Shown: positions 40,531 to 47,457, counted from the stretch's first letter. The stretch: DNA of 64,000 nt from Mycolicibacterium brisbanense (GCF_001570425.1 NZ_BCSX01000056.1:186001-250000), one strand, 5' to 3'. Made by a program: numbers and translations. The notes: generated by a model not told the origin, from the letters alone.

Positions 40531-40700
40531 GCGACGGCATCGCCTTCAAGGCGAACCACCACAGCGCACCGGTGACGGTCGAAATTCGCGTCGGCTGGGC
40601 TGAAACCGCGACAGAGGACCAGATCATCGAGGCACTCACGCTGGTCTACGCCGAAGCCAGCCTTCGGGCATCGAAACGCAAGGCCGGTGACTACTCATGA
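40527..40700 (+). CDS. Hypothetical 57-residue protein
   Basis: ATG overlapping the methyltransferase stop (ATGA) and again ATGA into the next mini-ORF. Sequence MSDGIAFKANHHSAPVTVEI then IIEALTLVYAEASLRASKRK is soluble, with a short strand and a helix. No domain recognised; supported by its overlaps. Confidence 0.5.
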   Translation: MSDGIAFKANHHSAPVTVEIRVGWAETATEDQIIEALTLVYAEASLRASKRKAGDYS

Positions 40701-40768
40701 CCGCCGAACTCATGCTCTGGTGCCGGGCACGACGCCGCAACCGGGGCTCGATGTGGAGGACGCGATGA
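40697..40768 (+). CDS. 23-codon mini-ORF, copy 1
   Basis: MTAELMLWCRARRRNRGSMW then RTR; ATG overlaps the previous stop and the stop overlaps the next ATG. A 23-codon homologue occupies the same place before the paralogous gene downstream (41136-41207). The preserved length, reading frame and ARRRxRGSMW core suggest a translated leader or micro-protein, or selection on a coupling RNA element. Very basic C-terminal half. Confidence 0.5.
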   Translation: MTAELMLWCRARRRNRGSMWRTR

Positions 40769-41139
40769 GCCACTTCCCGACTCTGGCCGAGGTCGCCGCC
40801 GAGCACTGGTGGTTCACATCGCGCGACGGTGAGGCTGGCTGCAACTGCAACTGGAGCCACGGCGTCGACATGACCCGCGAACAGTGGGCCGAGCACGTGC
40901 AGGCCGAGTGGGTAAAGGCCCGCACGATCGAGACGGCCGAGCAGCTCATCGGACTGCCCCACGGCTCTCTTGTGGTGTACCCGTACGTGTCTCGCGCGGG
41001 GCGCAAGCTCCAGGAGACGTGGGTCAGGCTTGAGGCTGGGTGGTTCTGCATCCATGCACCGCTCAGGCCGCCGCTTGAGACGTACGGGGAACCGCCGCTA
41101 CCGGCTCGTCTGGTCTTCCATGCGGAGGTCGACCGGTGA
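40765..41139 (+). CDS. Hypothetical protein, paralogue of 41204
   Basis: 124 residues, ATG inside the stop of the mini-ORF. Begins MSHFPTLAEVAAEHWWFTSR; GCNCNWSHGVDMTREQWAEH and the shared motif ARTIETAEQLIGLPHGSLVV (about 53-71) link it to the protein at 41204. The C-terminal half may be a small beta domain ending HAEVDR. A known type of phage protein without assigned function; CNC and several His residues may bind metal. Confidence 0.55.
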   Translation: MSHFPTLAEVAAEHWWFTSRDGEAGCNCNWSHGVDMTREQWAEHVQAEWVKARTIETAEQLIGLPHGSLVVYPYVSRAGRKLQETWVRLEAGWFCIHAPLRPPLETYGEPPLPARLVFHAEVDR

Positions 41140-41207
41140 GCGCGGAATTCATGGTCCGGTGCCGGGCCCGACGCCGCAGCCGCGGCTCCATGTGGGGGAC
41201 ACGATGA
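41136..41207 (+). CDS. 23-codon mini-ORF, copy 2
   Basis: VSAEFMVRCRARRRSRGSMW then GTR, GTG start overlapping the previous stop and ATGA overlap into the next gene. Seventeen of 23 positions match copy 1 at 40697, including all of RARRRxRGSMWxTR. The duplicated unit therefore comprises mini-ORF plus larger gene. Confidence 0.5.
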   Translation: MSAEFMVRCRARRRSRGSMWGTR

Positions 41208-41572
41208 GCGACATTGACCGGATCGGCGAGATCGTCCGCGTGCACCAGTTCTATTGGGGCGTCAGGGGAACTGGCTGCATGGCGCCGGGGTGCGAAGGGT
41301 GGCGCGGATACCCGCTGCAGCACGCCAGGCACGTCACAGAGCTGATCGCGGAGGTGCTGCATCCGCATATCGAGACGGCCGAGCAGCTCGACGCGTTGCC
41401 TCTGGACACTGTGGTCGTCGACGCTGCGGGCATCCCGCGCACCAGGCGCCACGGCGACTCTCACATGGGTGCTGGCTGGACACACGCCGGACGGTCACCG
41501 CTCAAGTCTCACGAGCTGGCCGATGGTCGGCCGATGCGAGTGGTCTACAACCCGGCGGTGGACCGTGCCTGA
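41204..41572 (+). CDS. Hypothetical protein, paralogue of 40765
   Basis: 122 residues. MSDIDRIGEIVRVHQFYWGV at the start, a Cys pair GCMAPGCEGWRGYPL, the shared HIETAEQLDALPLDTVVVD motif (about 51-69), and an end MRVVYNPAVDRA that parallels the ending of 40765. The two arose by tandem duplication with the mini-ORF. Function unknown; probably a small metal-binding soluble protein. Confidence 0.55.
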   Translation: MSDIDRIGEIVRVHQFYWGVRGTGCMAPGCEGWRGYPLQHARHVTELIAEVLHPHIETAEQLDALPLDTVVVDAAGIPRTRRHGDSHMGAGWTHAGRSPLKSHELADGRPMRVVYNPAVDRA

Positions 41573-41957
41573 GCGGATCCAGCGCAAGCGCGTCGCGGGC
41601 TGGCGCATGCCAGAGGGTGCCAAGTACGTAGGTCGGCCGTCACGGTGGGGCAACCCATTTCGCATCTACCACGGCCACACCCTGATCGGCCCGTCATGGG
41701 GTGTCGCGCGGGACAACTGGCGCCACATACCGGCCGACATCTGCATCTTCGCCTATGTCACCGCGAGTGGCGGGATGGACACCCAGGAAGCCGTTGACCA
41801 GTTCCGCCTACTGATGACGGTTCGCCGCAGGGATGAGCCCGATCGACTCGACGCGTGGCTGTCTCCGCTGCGCGGCCACGACCTGGCGTGCTGGTGCCCG
41901 CTGTCGTCTCCGTGCCACGCGGACGTCCTGCTGGAGCTGGCCAATGGCCGCGACTGA
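41565..41957 (+). CDS. DUF4326 domain protein
   Basis: 130 residues from GTG, overlapping the previous gene by eight bases. The DUF4326 pattern is clear: RIQRKRVAGWRMPEGAKYVG then RPSRWGNPF (about 4-32) and LRGHDLACWCPLSSPCHADV then LLELAN (about 101-126). The CWC...CHAD part likely binds zinc or forms an active site. DUF4326 is common in phages and plasmids, with no established biochemical role. It overlaps the next gene by 14 bases. Confidence 0.75.
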   Translation: MPERIQRKRVAGWRMPEGAKYVGRPSRWGNPFRIYHGHTLIGPSWGVARDNWRHIPADICIFAYVTASGGMDTQEAVDQFRLLMTVRRRDEPDRLDAWLSPLRGHDLACWCPLSSPCHADVLLELANGRD

Positions 41958-42093
41958 CGACGAGCGCAACGCGGCCTACCGCATGGGCCTCTGCGTCGGC
42001 CTGTGCGGGCTGGAGCACTCGGCCGGCCGCACGCGGTGCGAGGACTGCCATGCCGAGTTTGTCGCTGCGAGGAACGAAGGGAGGGTGCCGTAG
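41944..42093 (+). CDS. 49-residue Cys/His peptide before the replication gene
   Basis: MAATDDERNAAYRMGLCVGL then CGLEHSAGRTRCEDCHAEFV; ATG lies 14 bases inside the DUF4326 gene and the TAG stop shares a base with the GTG of the replication gene. C-x3-C and CEDCH could form a small zinc site. Likely a translated micro-protein coupled to replication gene expression. Confidence 0.5.
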   Translation: MAATDDERNAAYRMGLCVGLCGLEHSAGRTRCEDCHAEFVAARNEGRVP

Positions 42094-43046
42094 TGGCCGA
42101 GCGTCGACCGCCTGGCTTCAACATTCCGCTCGGTTTCTACGACGGGCCCGAGGTTCAGTCGATCCCGAGGCGTATCCGCGCCGCGGCGATCGGCGTGTGG
42201 GGGCTGGCCGGTAACTACGCAGCAACGCAATTGACGGACGGCTACGTGGGTCCCGAGTTGCTGAAAATGTTCGGCTGCACGCCAGCGATTCGGTCCGCGC
42301 TGAAGGTCACCATCAACAAGAAAGGCGAGCTATCTCCGCTGTGGGAAGACGCTCACAGCGGCGGCGTGCAGCTCACAAATTGGCCGAAACATCAACGGAC
42401 GAACGATGAAGTGACGACGTATCGAGCCAATGAGGCCGAGCGGAAACGGACCGCGCGGGCAGCGAAGAGGGGACGCGGCGCCAACTCTCACGATGGTACT
42501 AACGCGTACCTATCCAACTCTCACGATGGTACTAACGCGTACCTATCCAACTCTCACGATGGTACTAACGCGTACCTAGACGGAACTTACGCCGAAGATA
42601 CGCCACACCTTGCCAATGACAACGACGAAGATAATCGTTGGCGCCAAGCCTCTACCAGCGGAAATGGTGAAACGTCCGGGCGGACAACGGCCGGACGTCC
42701 GCATTCCGTCCGGCCGGATCATCGCGACCCTAAGACAGAGACAGAGACAGAGACAGAGTCTTTTCCTTTGGTTACTTCAGGTGGGGGGGTTGCGTCGGTA
42801 GACGCGCACGACCCCCGCCCCCATTGCCCCGATCACAAAGAGAACTACGACGGTCCGTGCCGCAAGTGCCGAAGGCGCAGGGAGTGGGACGAGCGTCATG
42901 CCGCCCAGATCGCTGCGGACGAGCTGGAGCACAAGCGCCGCATCCGCGAGATCGCCGCCAGTTGCCCGACCTGCCACGGCACCAACTGGATCCCCGACAC
43001 CGAGCCCGCCGTGAAGTGCAATCACCAGGAGGCCCAACATGCCTGA
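42093..43046 (+). CDS. Putative replication initiator / replisome organiser with internal iterons
   Basis: 317 residues from GTG. The first 115 residues match the winged-helix N-terminus of actinophage replication proteins: FNIPLGFYDGPEVQSIPRRI, RAAAIGVWGLAGNYAATQLT then DGYV, and VQLTNWPKHQRTNDEVTTYR. A central, low-complexity part is encoded by three 33-bp repeats (11-residue unit NSHDGTNAYLS) and then a TETETETE run. The C-terminal part has a CPDHKENYDGPCRKCRRRRE zinc-type motif and a second Cys group (SCPTCHGTNWIP). Direct repeats inside an initiator gene recall lambda gene O and its ori. No helicase or loader gene is next to it. Confidence 0.65.
   Translation: MAERRPPGFNIPLGFYDGPEVQSIPRRIRAAAIGVWGLAGNYAATQLTDGYVGPELLKMFGCTPAIRSALKVTINKKGELSPLWEDAHSGGVQLTNWPKHQRTNDEVTTYRANEAERKRTARAAKRGRGANSHDGTNAYLSNSHDGTNAYLSNSHDGTNAYLDGTYAEDTPHLANDNDEDNRWRQASTSGNGETSGRTTAGRPHSVRPDHRDPKTETETETESFPLVTSGGGVASVDAHDPRPHCPDHKENYDGPCRKCRRRREWDERHAAQIAADELEHKRRIREIAASCPTCHGTNWIPDTEPAVKCNHQEAQHA
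42481..42579. repeat. Three tandem 33-bp iterons, candidate phage origin
   Basis: Copies at 42481-42513, 42514-42546 and 42547-42579; the first two are identical and the third differs only at its last base. Each holds GGTACTAACGCGTACC, whose GGTAC/GTACC ends are inverted repeats around a six-base centre. The 33-bp period is about three helical turns, so bound proteins would sit on one face. AT-richer DNA follows (42585-42640). The repeats lie in frame within the putative initiator gene, as the four lambda iterons lie within gene O. Confidence 0.7.
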
Positions 43047-43515
43047 CACACCCGCAGCACAGCCCCACGTCGTCCAGGACGCGTCAGAACCGCCATCGGT
43101 GGGGGATCGGACGCCCGAGAGCACACAGGGGCACTCAGGCCGATTTCGGATCCACAAGACCGATGACCCGATCTGGCCGTGGCGCATGGACTACCCGGAG
43201 CCACGCTCGGACTGCCGTCTTGGCGTCGCCTGCAGCACCTTCGACGTCGCGGTGGAGGAACTCGTCAAGGCGCTTGACGAGTACTGCCACTGTGGCCATG
43301 AGTGGTTGCAGCATCGGGTCAGCGCCTACGGCCACGTGTGCGCGGTTCCGTGCGGGGGACTCGCGGACTACGGAGACGGCATAGACCGGTGCCACTGCGT
43401 CCGTTGGATCGCGATGGCCGAGGTGCCTGCAGAGGTGCGGCCATTCAGTGAGCGAAACGTCCACCCGCTCCGCCGGTCGGCGACCGCACGGGACGCACGC
43501 AACGAGGGCCGCTGA
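43039..43515 (+). CDS. Hypothetical Cys/His-rich protein
   Basis: 158 residues, ATG overlapping the replication gene by eight bases. The N-terminal 45 residues are Pro/Ser-rich and probably unstructured. The centre has a cysteine/histidine cluster (YCHCGHEWLQHRVSAYGHVC, then AVPCGGLADYGDGIDRCHC, about 82-120) likely to hold one or two zinc ions. No known name. The next gene starts within its stop (TGATG). Confidence 0.5.
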   Translation: MPDTPAAQPHVVQDASEPPSVGDRTPESTQGHSGRFRIHKTDDPIWPWRMDYPEPRSDCRLGVACSTFDVAVEELVKALDEYCHCGHEWLQHRVSAYGHVCAVPCGGLADYGDGIDRCHCVRWIAMAEVPAEVRPFSERNVHPLRRSATARDARNEGR

Positions 43516-44159
43516 TGGATTTCTACCTCACAAGGCCAAAGCAATCCGAACTGCGCGACAAGCTCGGCACGGTGCCAGCGCTCGCCGAAGATCTCGCCGT
43601 CACCGTGACGCGCCAGGCCCGGATCCAGAAATCGGGACTCGGCAAGCCACGAAGGCAGAAACCGGAATCGCGCGTGCCGTACCACATCGGTGCATCGGAT
43701 GCGGCCGACGCGTTGCACAACTGCCTCGTGACGTGGGTCCGGTTCATCTGCGAAGAACGCCAGGTCTACTACCGTGGCCACGACGACGACATCTCGCTAT
43801 CGCGCTGGCTCCGAAGCCATGTCACCGTTCTGGCGCTCATCCCGGGCTCGGAAGAATCGTGCGACGAGATCGTGGGTTGCATCGACGAGTGCAGGCGTCA
43901 GGTCGACCTGCCACCCGAGGATCTCGTCGTGATCGATGCCGCCCGGGTTCGTGCGGCCAACCGCCAGGTGGTAACCGCCGGCCAAGTCGAGAAGATCGCG
44001 GGCAAGCTCGGTCTGCTCGGCAAGGGCCTCAACAAGCGCCGCGTGGAAACCCTCGTGCGGCAACGGGAATTGTCGCCGTGTGCGCGCGACGGCGACGTCA
44101 GGTTCTACAGGTTGGGCGACGTGCTCGACGCACATCACAGGAAGCGAGATGGGGCATGA
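43515..44159 (+). CDS. Hypothetical phage protein with C-terminal HTH-like region
   Basis: 214 residues. Begins MDFYLTRPKQSELRDKLGTV; residues 55-110 include ASDAADALHNCLVTWVRFIC and DDDISLSRWLRSHVTVLALI, and the C-terminal 60 residues read like a winged helix used by phage regulators (VTAGQVEKIAGKLGLLGKGL, then RDGDVRFYRLGDVLDAHH). I recall similar proteins in other actinophages without function. ATGA overlap with the next gene. Possibly a DNA-binding regulator of late genes. Confidence 0.55.
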   Translation: MDFYLTRPKQSELRDKLGTVPALAEDLAVTVTRQARIQKSGLGKPRRQKPESRVPYHIGASDAADALHNCLVTWVRFICEERQVYYRGHDDDISLSRWLRSHVTVLALIPGSEESCDEIVGCIDECRRQVDLPPEDLVVIDAARVRAANRQVVTAGQVEKIAGKLGLLGKGLNKRRVETLVRQRELSPCARDGDVRFYRLGDVLDAHHRKRDGA

Positions 44160-44473
44160 CCGAGACCGAGAATCCCACCTACGAGCGGTATTTCATCACG
44201 CAAGACGGTGATGAAACATTCAAGATGATCGAGGACGAGAGCGGCGGCATCTTCTGGGGCTACGGCCATCGCGACCGCGCCGAGTTCGTTTCGGAGGTAA
44301 ACCGTTGGCTTATCCATGTTGGCGCTGATCCTAAGTGGATCTTGCCGGTTGATGACACGTCAGTGGAACACCTACTGGTGACGCCCGAAGACCCTGAGTG
44401 TGAGCGCTTCAGGTTAGTACCTATCGACAGTGGGGCGGCAGTCGTCTTCCCGGTCACTCGGCTGATGACCTGA
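44156..44473 (+). CDS. Hypothetical protein
   Basis: 105 residues, ATG overlapping the previous stop. Acidic and aromatic-rich (NPTYERYFITQDGDETFKMI, then FWGYGHRDRAEFVSEVNRWL) with a final hydrophobic SGAAVVFPVTRLMT. Predicted alpha/beta, soluble. No motif recognised; five bases separate it from the next gene. Confidence 0.5.
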   Translation: MTETENPTYERYFITQDGDETFKMIEDESGGIFWGYGHRDRAEFVSEVNRWLIHVGADPKWILPVDDTSVEHLLVTPEDPECERFRLVPIDSGAAVVFPVTRLMT

Positions 44474-44478
44474 TCGAG

Positions 44479-44832
44479 ATGGACGACATCGTTCAAGGGA
44501 TCACCAATGCGGCCAAACTGGCGTCGACGTGGGAGCCGAACCATCCGCAGTACGTGGAGGGAACGCTGTATCTCACTCAGGCGCAATGGGATGCGGTGCG
44601 CGAGCAGTTCCCGCCAACCGCTGAGCGTCGGCACATGTCCACGCATCACGCGTGGGGGATACCGATCAAGATCATCAGTCCCAACACTGCCGAGGAACTA
44701 CCCAGCGGGCGCACGCTCGTCTACTCGGCAGCGCTGGAGTCGTTCTACGTGTTCGACCGCGCCGAAGCCGCTGGCAGCTACCGCATTCAGGGCAGCAAAT
44801 TGACACTGGAGGAATCGTGCAAACCATCGTGA
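44479..44832 (+). CDS. Hypothetical protein
   Basis: 117 residues. Helical MDDIVQGITNAAKLASTWEP then LYLTQAQWDAVREQFPP, followed by a beta-rich end (GRTLVYSAALESFYVFDRAE). No known domain. Its last 16 bases contain the ribosome site and start of the P-loop gene, so the two are coupled. Confidence 0.5.
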   Translation: MDDIVQGITNAAKLASTWEPNHPQYVEGTLYLTQAQWDAVREQFPPTAERRHMSTHHAWGIPIKIISPNTAEELPSGRTLVYSAALESFYVFDRAEAAGSYRIQGSKLTLEESCKPS

Positions 44833-45425
44833 AACCACGCCAAGGTGGCAAGTCGCACGACGTGCTCACGCTTGCGGCCGAACACTTTTCGTACATTGTG
44901 TGCGTCGATCGTCGACATGCTGACGAGCTGTGGAGGCGTGCGAAACATCGGAACCTGGACATTCCGCAGCCGATCACGTGGGAGGAATTCGTCAACGGTC
45001 GCTACCACGGCCCTGGCGTGAACAGCGCCATCATCGACGACCTGGACAGGTGCATTCAGCGACTGACGCACGTCCAGATCAAGGCCGTGAGCCTCACCGG
45101 TGGAGGTCCCGCGCCAGCCGATCCCAAGCCTGCGAGCGCGCCCACGGCACGCGTGGCGCACCTGATCGACCAGTTTTCGCTGGTGCTGAATCGTGGAAGC
45201 GAGCACGACGTCATGACGGGTGACGTGTTCAGCATCGGCAGTCTGCCCATCATCGACCCCGAGACCGGCGAGGATCTCGGCAGCTACCCGAAATTGCAGG
45301 TGAAAGTTCGTCACGTGCATCCGAAGTTCTGTGTGGCCGAGACGTACCGGAGCGTATCCAACGTGCGAGACTGGGTGGTCACAGTGGACGTCGGCGACCC
45401 TGCGACACCATGGAGCGCGAGATGA
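44817..45425 (+). CDS. P-loop NTPase-like protein without helicase C-domain
   Basis: 202 residues from GTG with a strong GGAGG site. A Walker A-like motif PRQGGKSHDVL opens the protein (GGKS at 10-13), YIVCVDRRHADELWRRAKHR follows, then PITWEEFVNGRYHGPGVNSA and a Walker B-like AIIDDLDRC (about 66-74). This is the first half of a helicase-like domain of the kind found alone in phage genomes. From about residue 137 comes a separate beta domain (DVFSIGSLPIIDPETGEDLG, YPKLQVKVRHVHPKFCVAET) resembling the FlgT C-terminal type. ATP binding is plausible; the role is unknown. Confidence 0.6.
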   Translation: MQTIVKPRQGGKSHDVLTLAAEHFSYIVCVDRRHADELWRRAKHRNLDIPQPITWEEFVNGRYHGPGVNSAIIDDLDRCIQRLTHVQIKAVSLTGGGPAPADPKPASAPTARVAHLIDQFSLVLNRGSEHDVMTGDVFSIGSLPIIDPETGEDLGSYPKLQVKVRHVHPKFCVAETYRSVSNVRDWVVTVDVGDPATPWSAR

Positions 45426-45634
45426 TCTTGCTCATCCTGGCCGCCGTGACGGGCTTGCTCGCAATCGGCACATACACCGAAACCGATTGGGAGTATGGCA
45501 ACGATCGGACCATCCGGCGTGCGCGAGTTCGGCGTCCTGATGACAGCGCTGTCGATCGCGTTGCTGACGGATGCGTGGGTGCGATGAGGGATCACTCGCC
45601 GCGGGCTGACGCAATTACTGATTATCGGCGATAG
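45422..45634 (+). CDS. Small membrane protein
   Basis: 70 residues from the ATG that overlaps the previous stop (an in-frame ATG at 45410 is an alternative). One membrane span at the N-terminus (ILLILAAVTGLLAIGTYT), then a strongly charged tail (DRTIRRARVRRPDDSAVDRV). Function unknown. An overlapping 30-codon frame from 45495 also holds a hydrophobic run, but its ribosome site is poor. Confidence 0.5.
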   Translation: MILLILAAVTGLLAIGTYTETDWEYGNDRTIRRARVRRPDDSAVDRVADGCVGAMRDHSPRADAITDYRR

Positions 45635-45642
45635 GAGAAGAC

Positions 45643-45840
45643 GTGATGACGGGTGTGCAGGCAACTGACCACGATTCGGTCACCTACGGCTGTGACGAGT
45701 CGATACCAGGCAACTGCGCCTGCGATGGCGACGGCTGGTGCGACGGTGACCATCCCTACGAACACATCTGCGTATACGACGAGTTCCATGACGGCCGCCA
45801 CCGCTGCTGCTGCGGCCGCAACTGGCCAACAGAAGATTGA
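45643..45840 (+). CDS. Cys/His/Asp-rich small protein
   Basis: 65 residues from GTG (ATG at 45646 alternative) with a GGAGAAG site. Eight cysteines (DESIPGNCACDGDGWCDGDH, then HICVYDEFHDGRHRCCCGRN) suggest zinc or iron-sulphur binding. Last protein gene before the candidate RNA. No known family. Confidence 0.55.
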   Translation: MMTGVQATDHDSVTYGCDESIPGNCACDGDGWCDGDHPYEHICVYDEFHDGRHRCCCGRNWPTED

Positions 45841-45853
45841 TTTTCGGAAAGTG

Positions 45854-45883
45854 TTGCACGCCAACGTGATTGGGTGCTAAGCT
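45854..45883 (+). promoter_or_regulatory. Promoter for the candidate RNA
   Basis: TTGCAC (45854-45859), 18-base spacer, TAAGCT (45878-45883): a plausible sigma-A promoter in mycobacteria. The expected start near 45890 falls four bases before the first stem of the structured RNA, so promoter and structure support each other. Confidence 0.6.
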
Positions 45884-45889
45884 TAAGGC

Positions 45890-46125
45890 ACAACAGAACA
45901 GAGACCAGCAGGGATGGAAACAGACACAAGCGCCGACTCACTGAGACCCGGCCCGGCAAGGTACCAAAGTCCCCCAAGCAGAACCGTGGATGCGAGCTGG
46001 TCTCTGTTCTGGAGTAAACGTCGGCGCTTGACAAGGTCAGGTGCGACGGTCGTGGTAGGCTGCAGCCGTTAGGCGTAGTGATTGACACTCGCCACAGAGC
46101 CCCGAGGCCATTGCCCGGGGCTTTT
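45890..46125 (+). ncRNA. Candidate structured phage RNA, about 235 nt, pseudoknot-capable
   Basis: The region has no protein-like frame but three layers of structure. A 16-bp perfect inverted repeat pairs 45894-45909 (CAGAACAGAGACCAGC) with 45996-46011. An 11-bp perfect repeat pairs 45927-45937 (CAAGCGCCGAC) with 46020-46030. Because the halves alternate (A, B, A', B'), the two stems form either a pseudoknot or two exclusive folds. A further hairpin at 46072-46093 (GGCG-AGTG / CACT-CGCC with one bulge) and an intrinsic terminator at 46098-46125 follow. A promoter precedes it. Not a tRNA or tmRNA as far as I can see. Role unknown. Confidence 0.65.
46098..46125 (+). terminator. Intrinsic terminator of the candidate RNA
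   Basis: AGCCCCG and CGGGGCT pair across an 11-base loop and TTTT follows directly. It lies 26 bases before the next ATG (46152), so that gene needs read-through or its own promoter. Confidence 0.8.
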
Positions 46126-46151
46126 CTCGTTTCGAAATCAGGTAGCAGCCC

Positions 46152-46616
46152 ATGACCGAGTACAGCCCCGATGAACACATCGCACTCGACACCATCGCCA
46201 GCCAGCTCCACTGCCTGCCACACCCTGACGGCACGCCCGTTCGCTTCATGGGCACGAGCCCGATCGGCAAACCGCAGCAGCACCGCCAACGCGCACAGGC
46301 CGCAGCACAACGCGCCAGCCAGGCAATCCTGTACGCGCTGAAAACCGTTGGCCTACGCGTCACCAGCGAGCCCGTGCTCGACGTGGCAGCACCAGATCCC
46401 GGCGAGCCCGAAGTCATCGCCATCATGTGCGGACTCTGCGGCGCGACACTGCGCACGCTCACCCGACGCAACCCGGGCCAGCCGATCCGGCTCGACGGCC
46501 GGCGGTTCCTCGAATCGCTGCGCGCGACCGCGACCGACTGCCCACACATCACAGCGCCCGATACGAGCAACGTCGCCGACGTCGCCGCTGCCAACCAGGC
46601 GGGATACCGATCATGA
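46152..46616 (+). CDS. Hypothetical protein near the right genome end
   Basis: 154 residues, ATG with a weak AGGTAG site. Helical start (MTEYSPDEHIALDTIASQLH), a Gln/Ala-rich stretch (QQHRQRAQAAAQRASQAILY) and a Cys pair IMCGLCGATLRTLTRR (about 91-106) that may bind zinc with later Cys/His. No known domain. ATG overlap with the next gene. Confidence 0.5.
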   Translation: MTEYSPDEHIALDTIASQLHCLPHPDGTPVRFMGTSPIGKPQQHRQRAQAAAQRASQAILYALKTVGLRVTSEPVLDVAAPDPGEPEVIAIMCGLCGATLRTLTRRNPGQPIRLDGRRFLESLRATATDCPHITAPDTSNVADVAAANQAGYRS

Positions 46617-46840
46617 TGGGCCGTCTTGAAATCGTCCATCAAGATCAACTGTTGGTCGACGGCATCGTGAGCGAGCTGAGCGTCCAGTGGGAAGACGGCA
46701 AGCTGAAACTTTCGGCCACGTTTGCAGCCCCAGATCCCGTTGGGGCCAGTGGAGGATCCACAGACGCTGACTTCGCTGCCGCGTACGCCGACGTGCTCGG
46801 TGAAGCGCCACCCGGTTGGGGGGATGATGACGGATCCTGA
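46613..46840 (+). CDS. Hypothetical small protein
   Basis: 75 residues, ATG overlapping the previous stop. Beta-strand pattern MMGRLEIVHQDQLLVDGIVS then ELSVQWEDGKLKLSATF, followed by an acidic tail (EAPPGWGDDDGS). Function unknown. Confidence 0.48.
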   Translation: MMGRLEIVHQDQLLVDGIVSELSVQWEDGKLKLSATFAAPDPVGASGGSTDADFAAAYADVLGEAPPGWGDDDGS

Positions 46841-47090
46841 TCTCGGCCACATTCCACCACGGCCGACGCTGCACATGATCGCCAACGGCCACAAGCAGCC
46901 ACGCGCCAAGGCGATCCCGGACCGCCACAAGGCGCAGGTACTGGCGAGCCTGACCCACAACCTGCAGCAGGTGCTGACCCGCATGGGCTACACGGTCAGC
47001 GTTGACACGCGGCCGACTGGCATCACGCTGACTGCCGACATCAAGACCGAAGTCGTAGAGCTGGACGACGACATCACCGATGGCCCATAA
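46824..47090 (+). CDS. Hypothetical small protein before HNH
   Basis: 88 residues; the ATG lies 17 bases inside the previous gene, with a GGGGGG ribosome site. Basic N-terminal half (HMIANGHKQPRAKAIPDRHK), a helix (VLASLTHNLQQVLTRMGYTV) and a beta end. It overlaps the HNH gene by 11 bases. No known domain. Confidence 0.48.
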   Translation: MMTDPDLGHIPPRPTLHMIANGHKQPRAKAIPDRHKAQVLASLTHNLQQVLTRMGYTVSVDTRPTGITLTADIKTEVVELDDDITDGP

Positions 47091-47457
47091 GCGGCTCAAC
47101 ACCACGCAACAGGGCCTGGGCTGGCGACACCAGCAGCGGCGCAAGGAACTACTTCGGCAGCACACCGATGGTGCGCTGTGCGAATGGTGCGAGGAACCGA
47201 TGTACCGGGATCGCACCCGCAACCCGGACTACGACCCAAGCGGGCCAGCGTTCTCGGGCAGCCTGCACGCCGACCATCGGGACATGACGCGGGCCGAAGC
47301 CATACGCCGGGGCCTCCCGATACCACTGCCAAATCGCCTGCTGCACGGCCGATGCAACCAGCAGCGTGGCGACGGGCGCGACTACCTGCTCGATGATGAG
47401 CTGGTCGACGAGCCCGAAGACGACGAACCCGAGCCCCATCTCATGGCTTGGCCATAA
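47080..47457 (+). CDS. HNH endonuclease
   Basis: 125 residues. A basic helical lead (GLGWRHQQRRKELLRQHTDG), then the first zinc pair LCEWCEEPM (about 33-41), the catalytic SLHADHRDMT (His-His about 63-66) and the closing NRLLHGRCNQQRGDG (Asn and His about 85-89). HNH enzymes next to terminase are widespread in cos-type phages and are needed with terminase for cutting and packaging of DNA in several cases. This gene ends at the presumed right end of the virion genome. Confidence 0.85.
   Translation: MAHKRLNTTQQGLGWRHQQRRKELLRQHTDGALCEWCEEPMYRDRTRNPDYDPSGPAFSGSLHADHRDMTRAEAIRRGLPIPLPNRLLHGRCNQQRGDGRDYLLDDELVDEPEDDEPEPHLMAWP

Noticed and set aside
42481..42579. CRISPR array
   Set aside because: Repeats are directly tandem with no spacers, only three copies, in frame inside a gene.
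42733..42758. Simple ACAGAG repeat as a phase-variation tract
   Set aside because: The unit is six bases, so slippage would add or remove Thr-Glu pairs but not shift the frame.
46028..46061. TTGACA ... TAGGCT as a second promoter inside the candidate RNA
   Set aside because: The spacer is 22 bases, too long for a sigma-A promoter; TTGACA here is mostly part of the B' stem.
45890..46125. tmRNA or tRNA in the structured region
   Set aside because: No acceptor stem with T-loop GGTTCGAATCC-type sequence and no tag reading frame.
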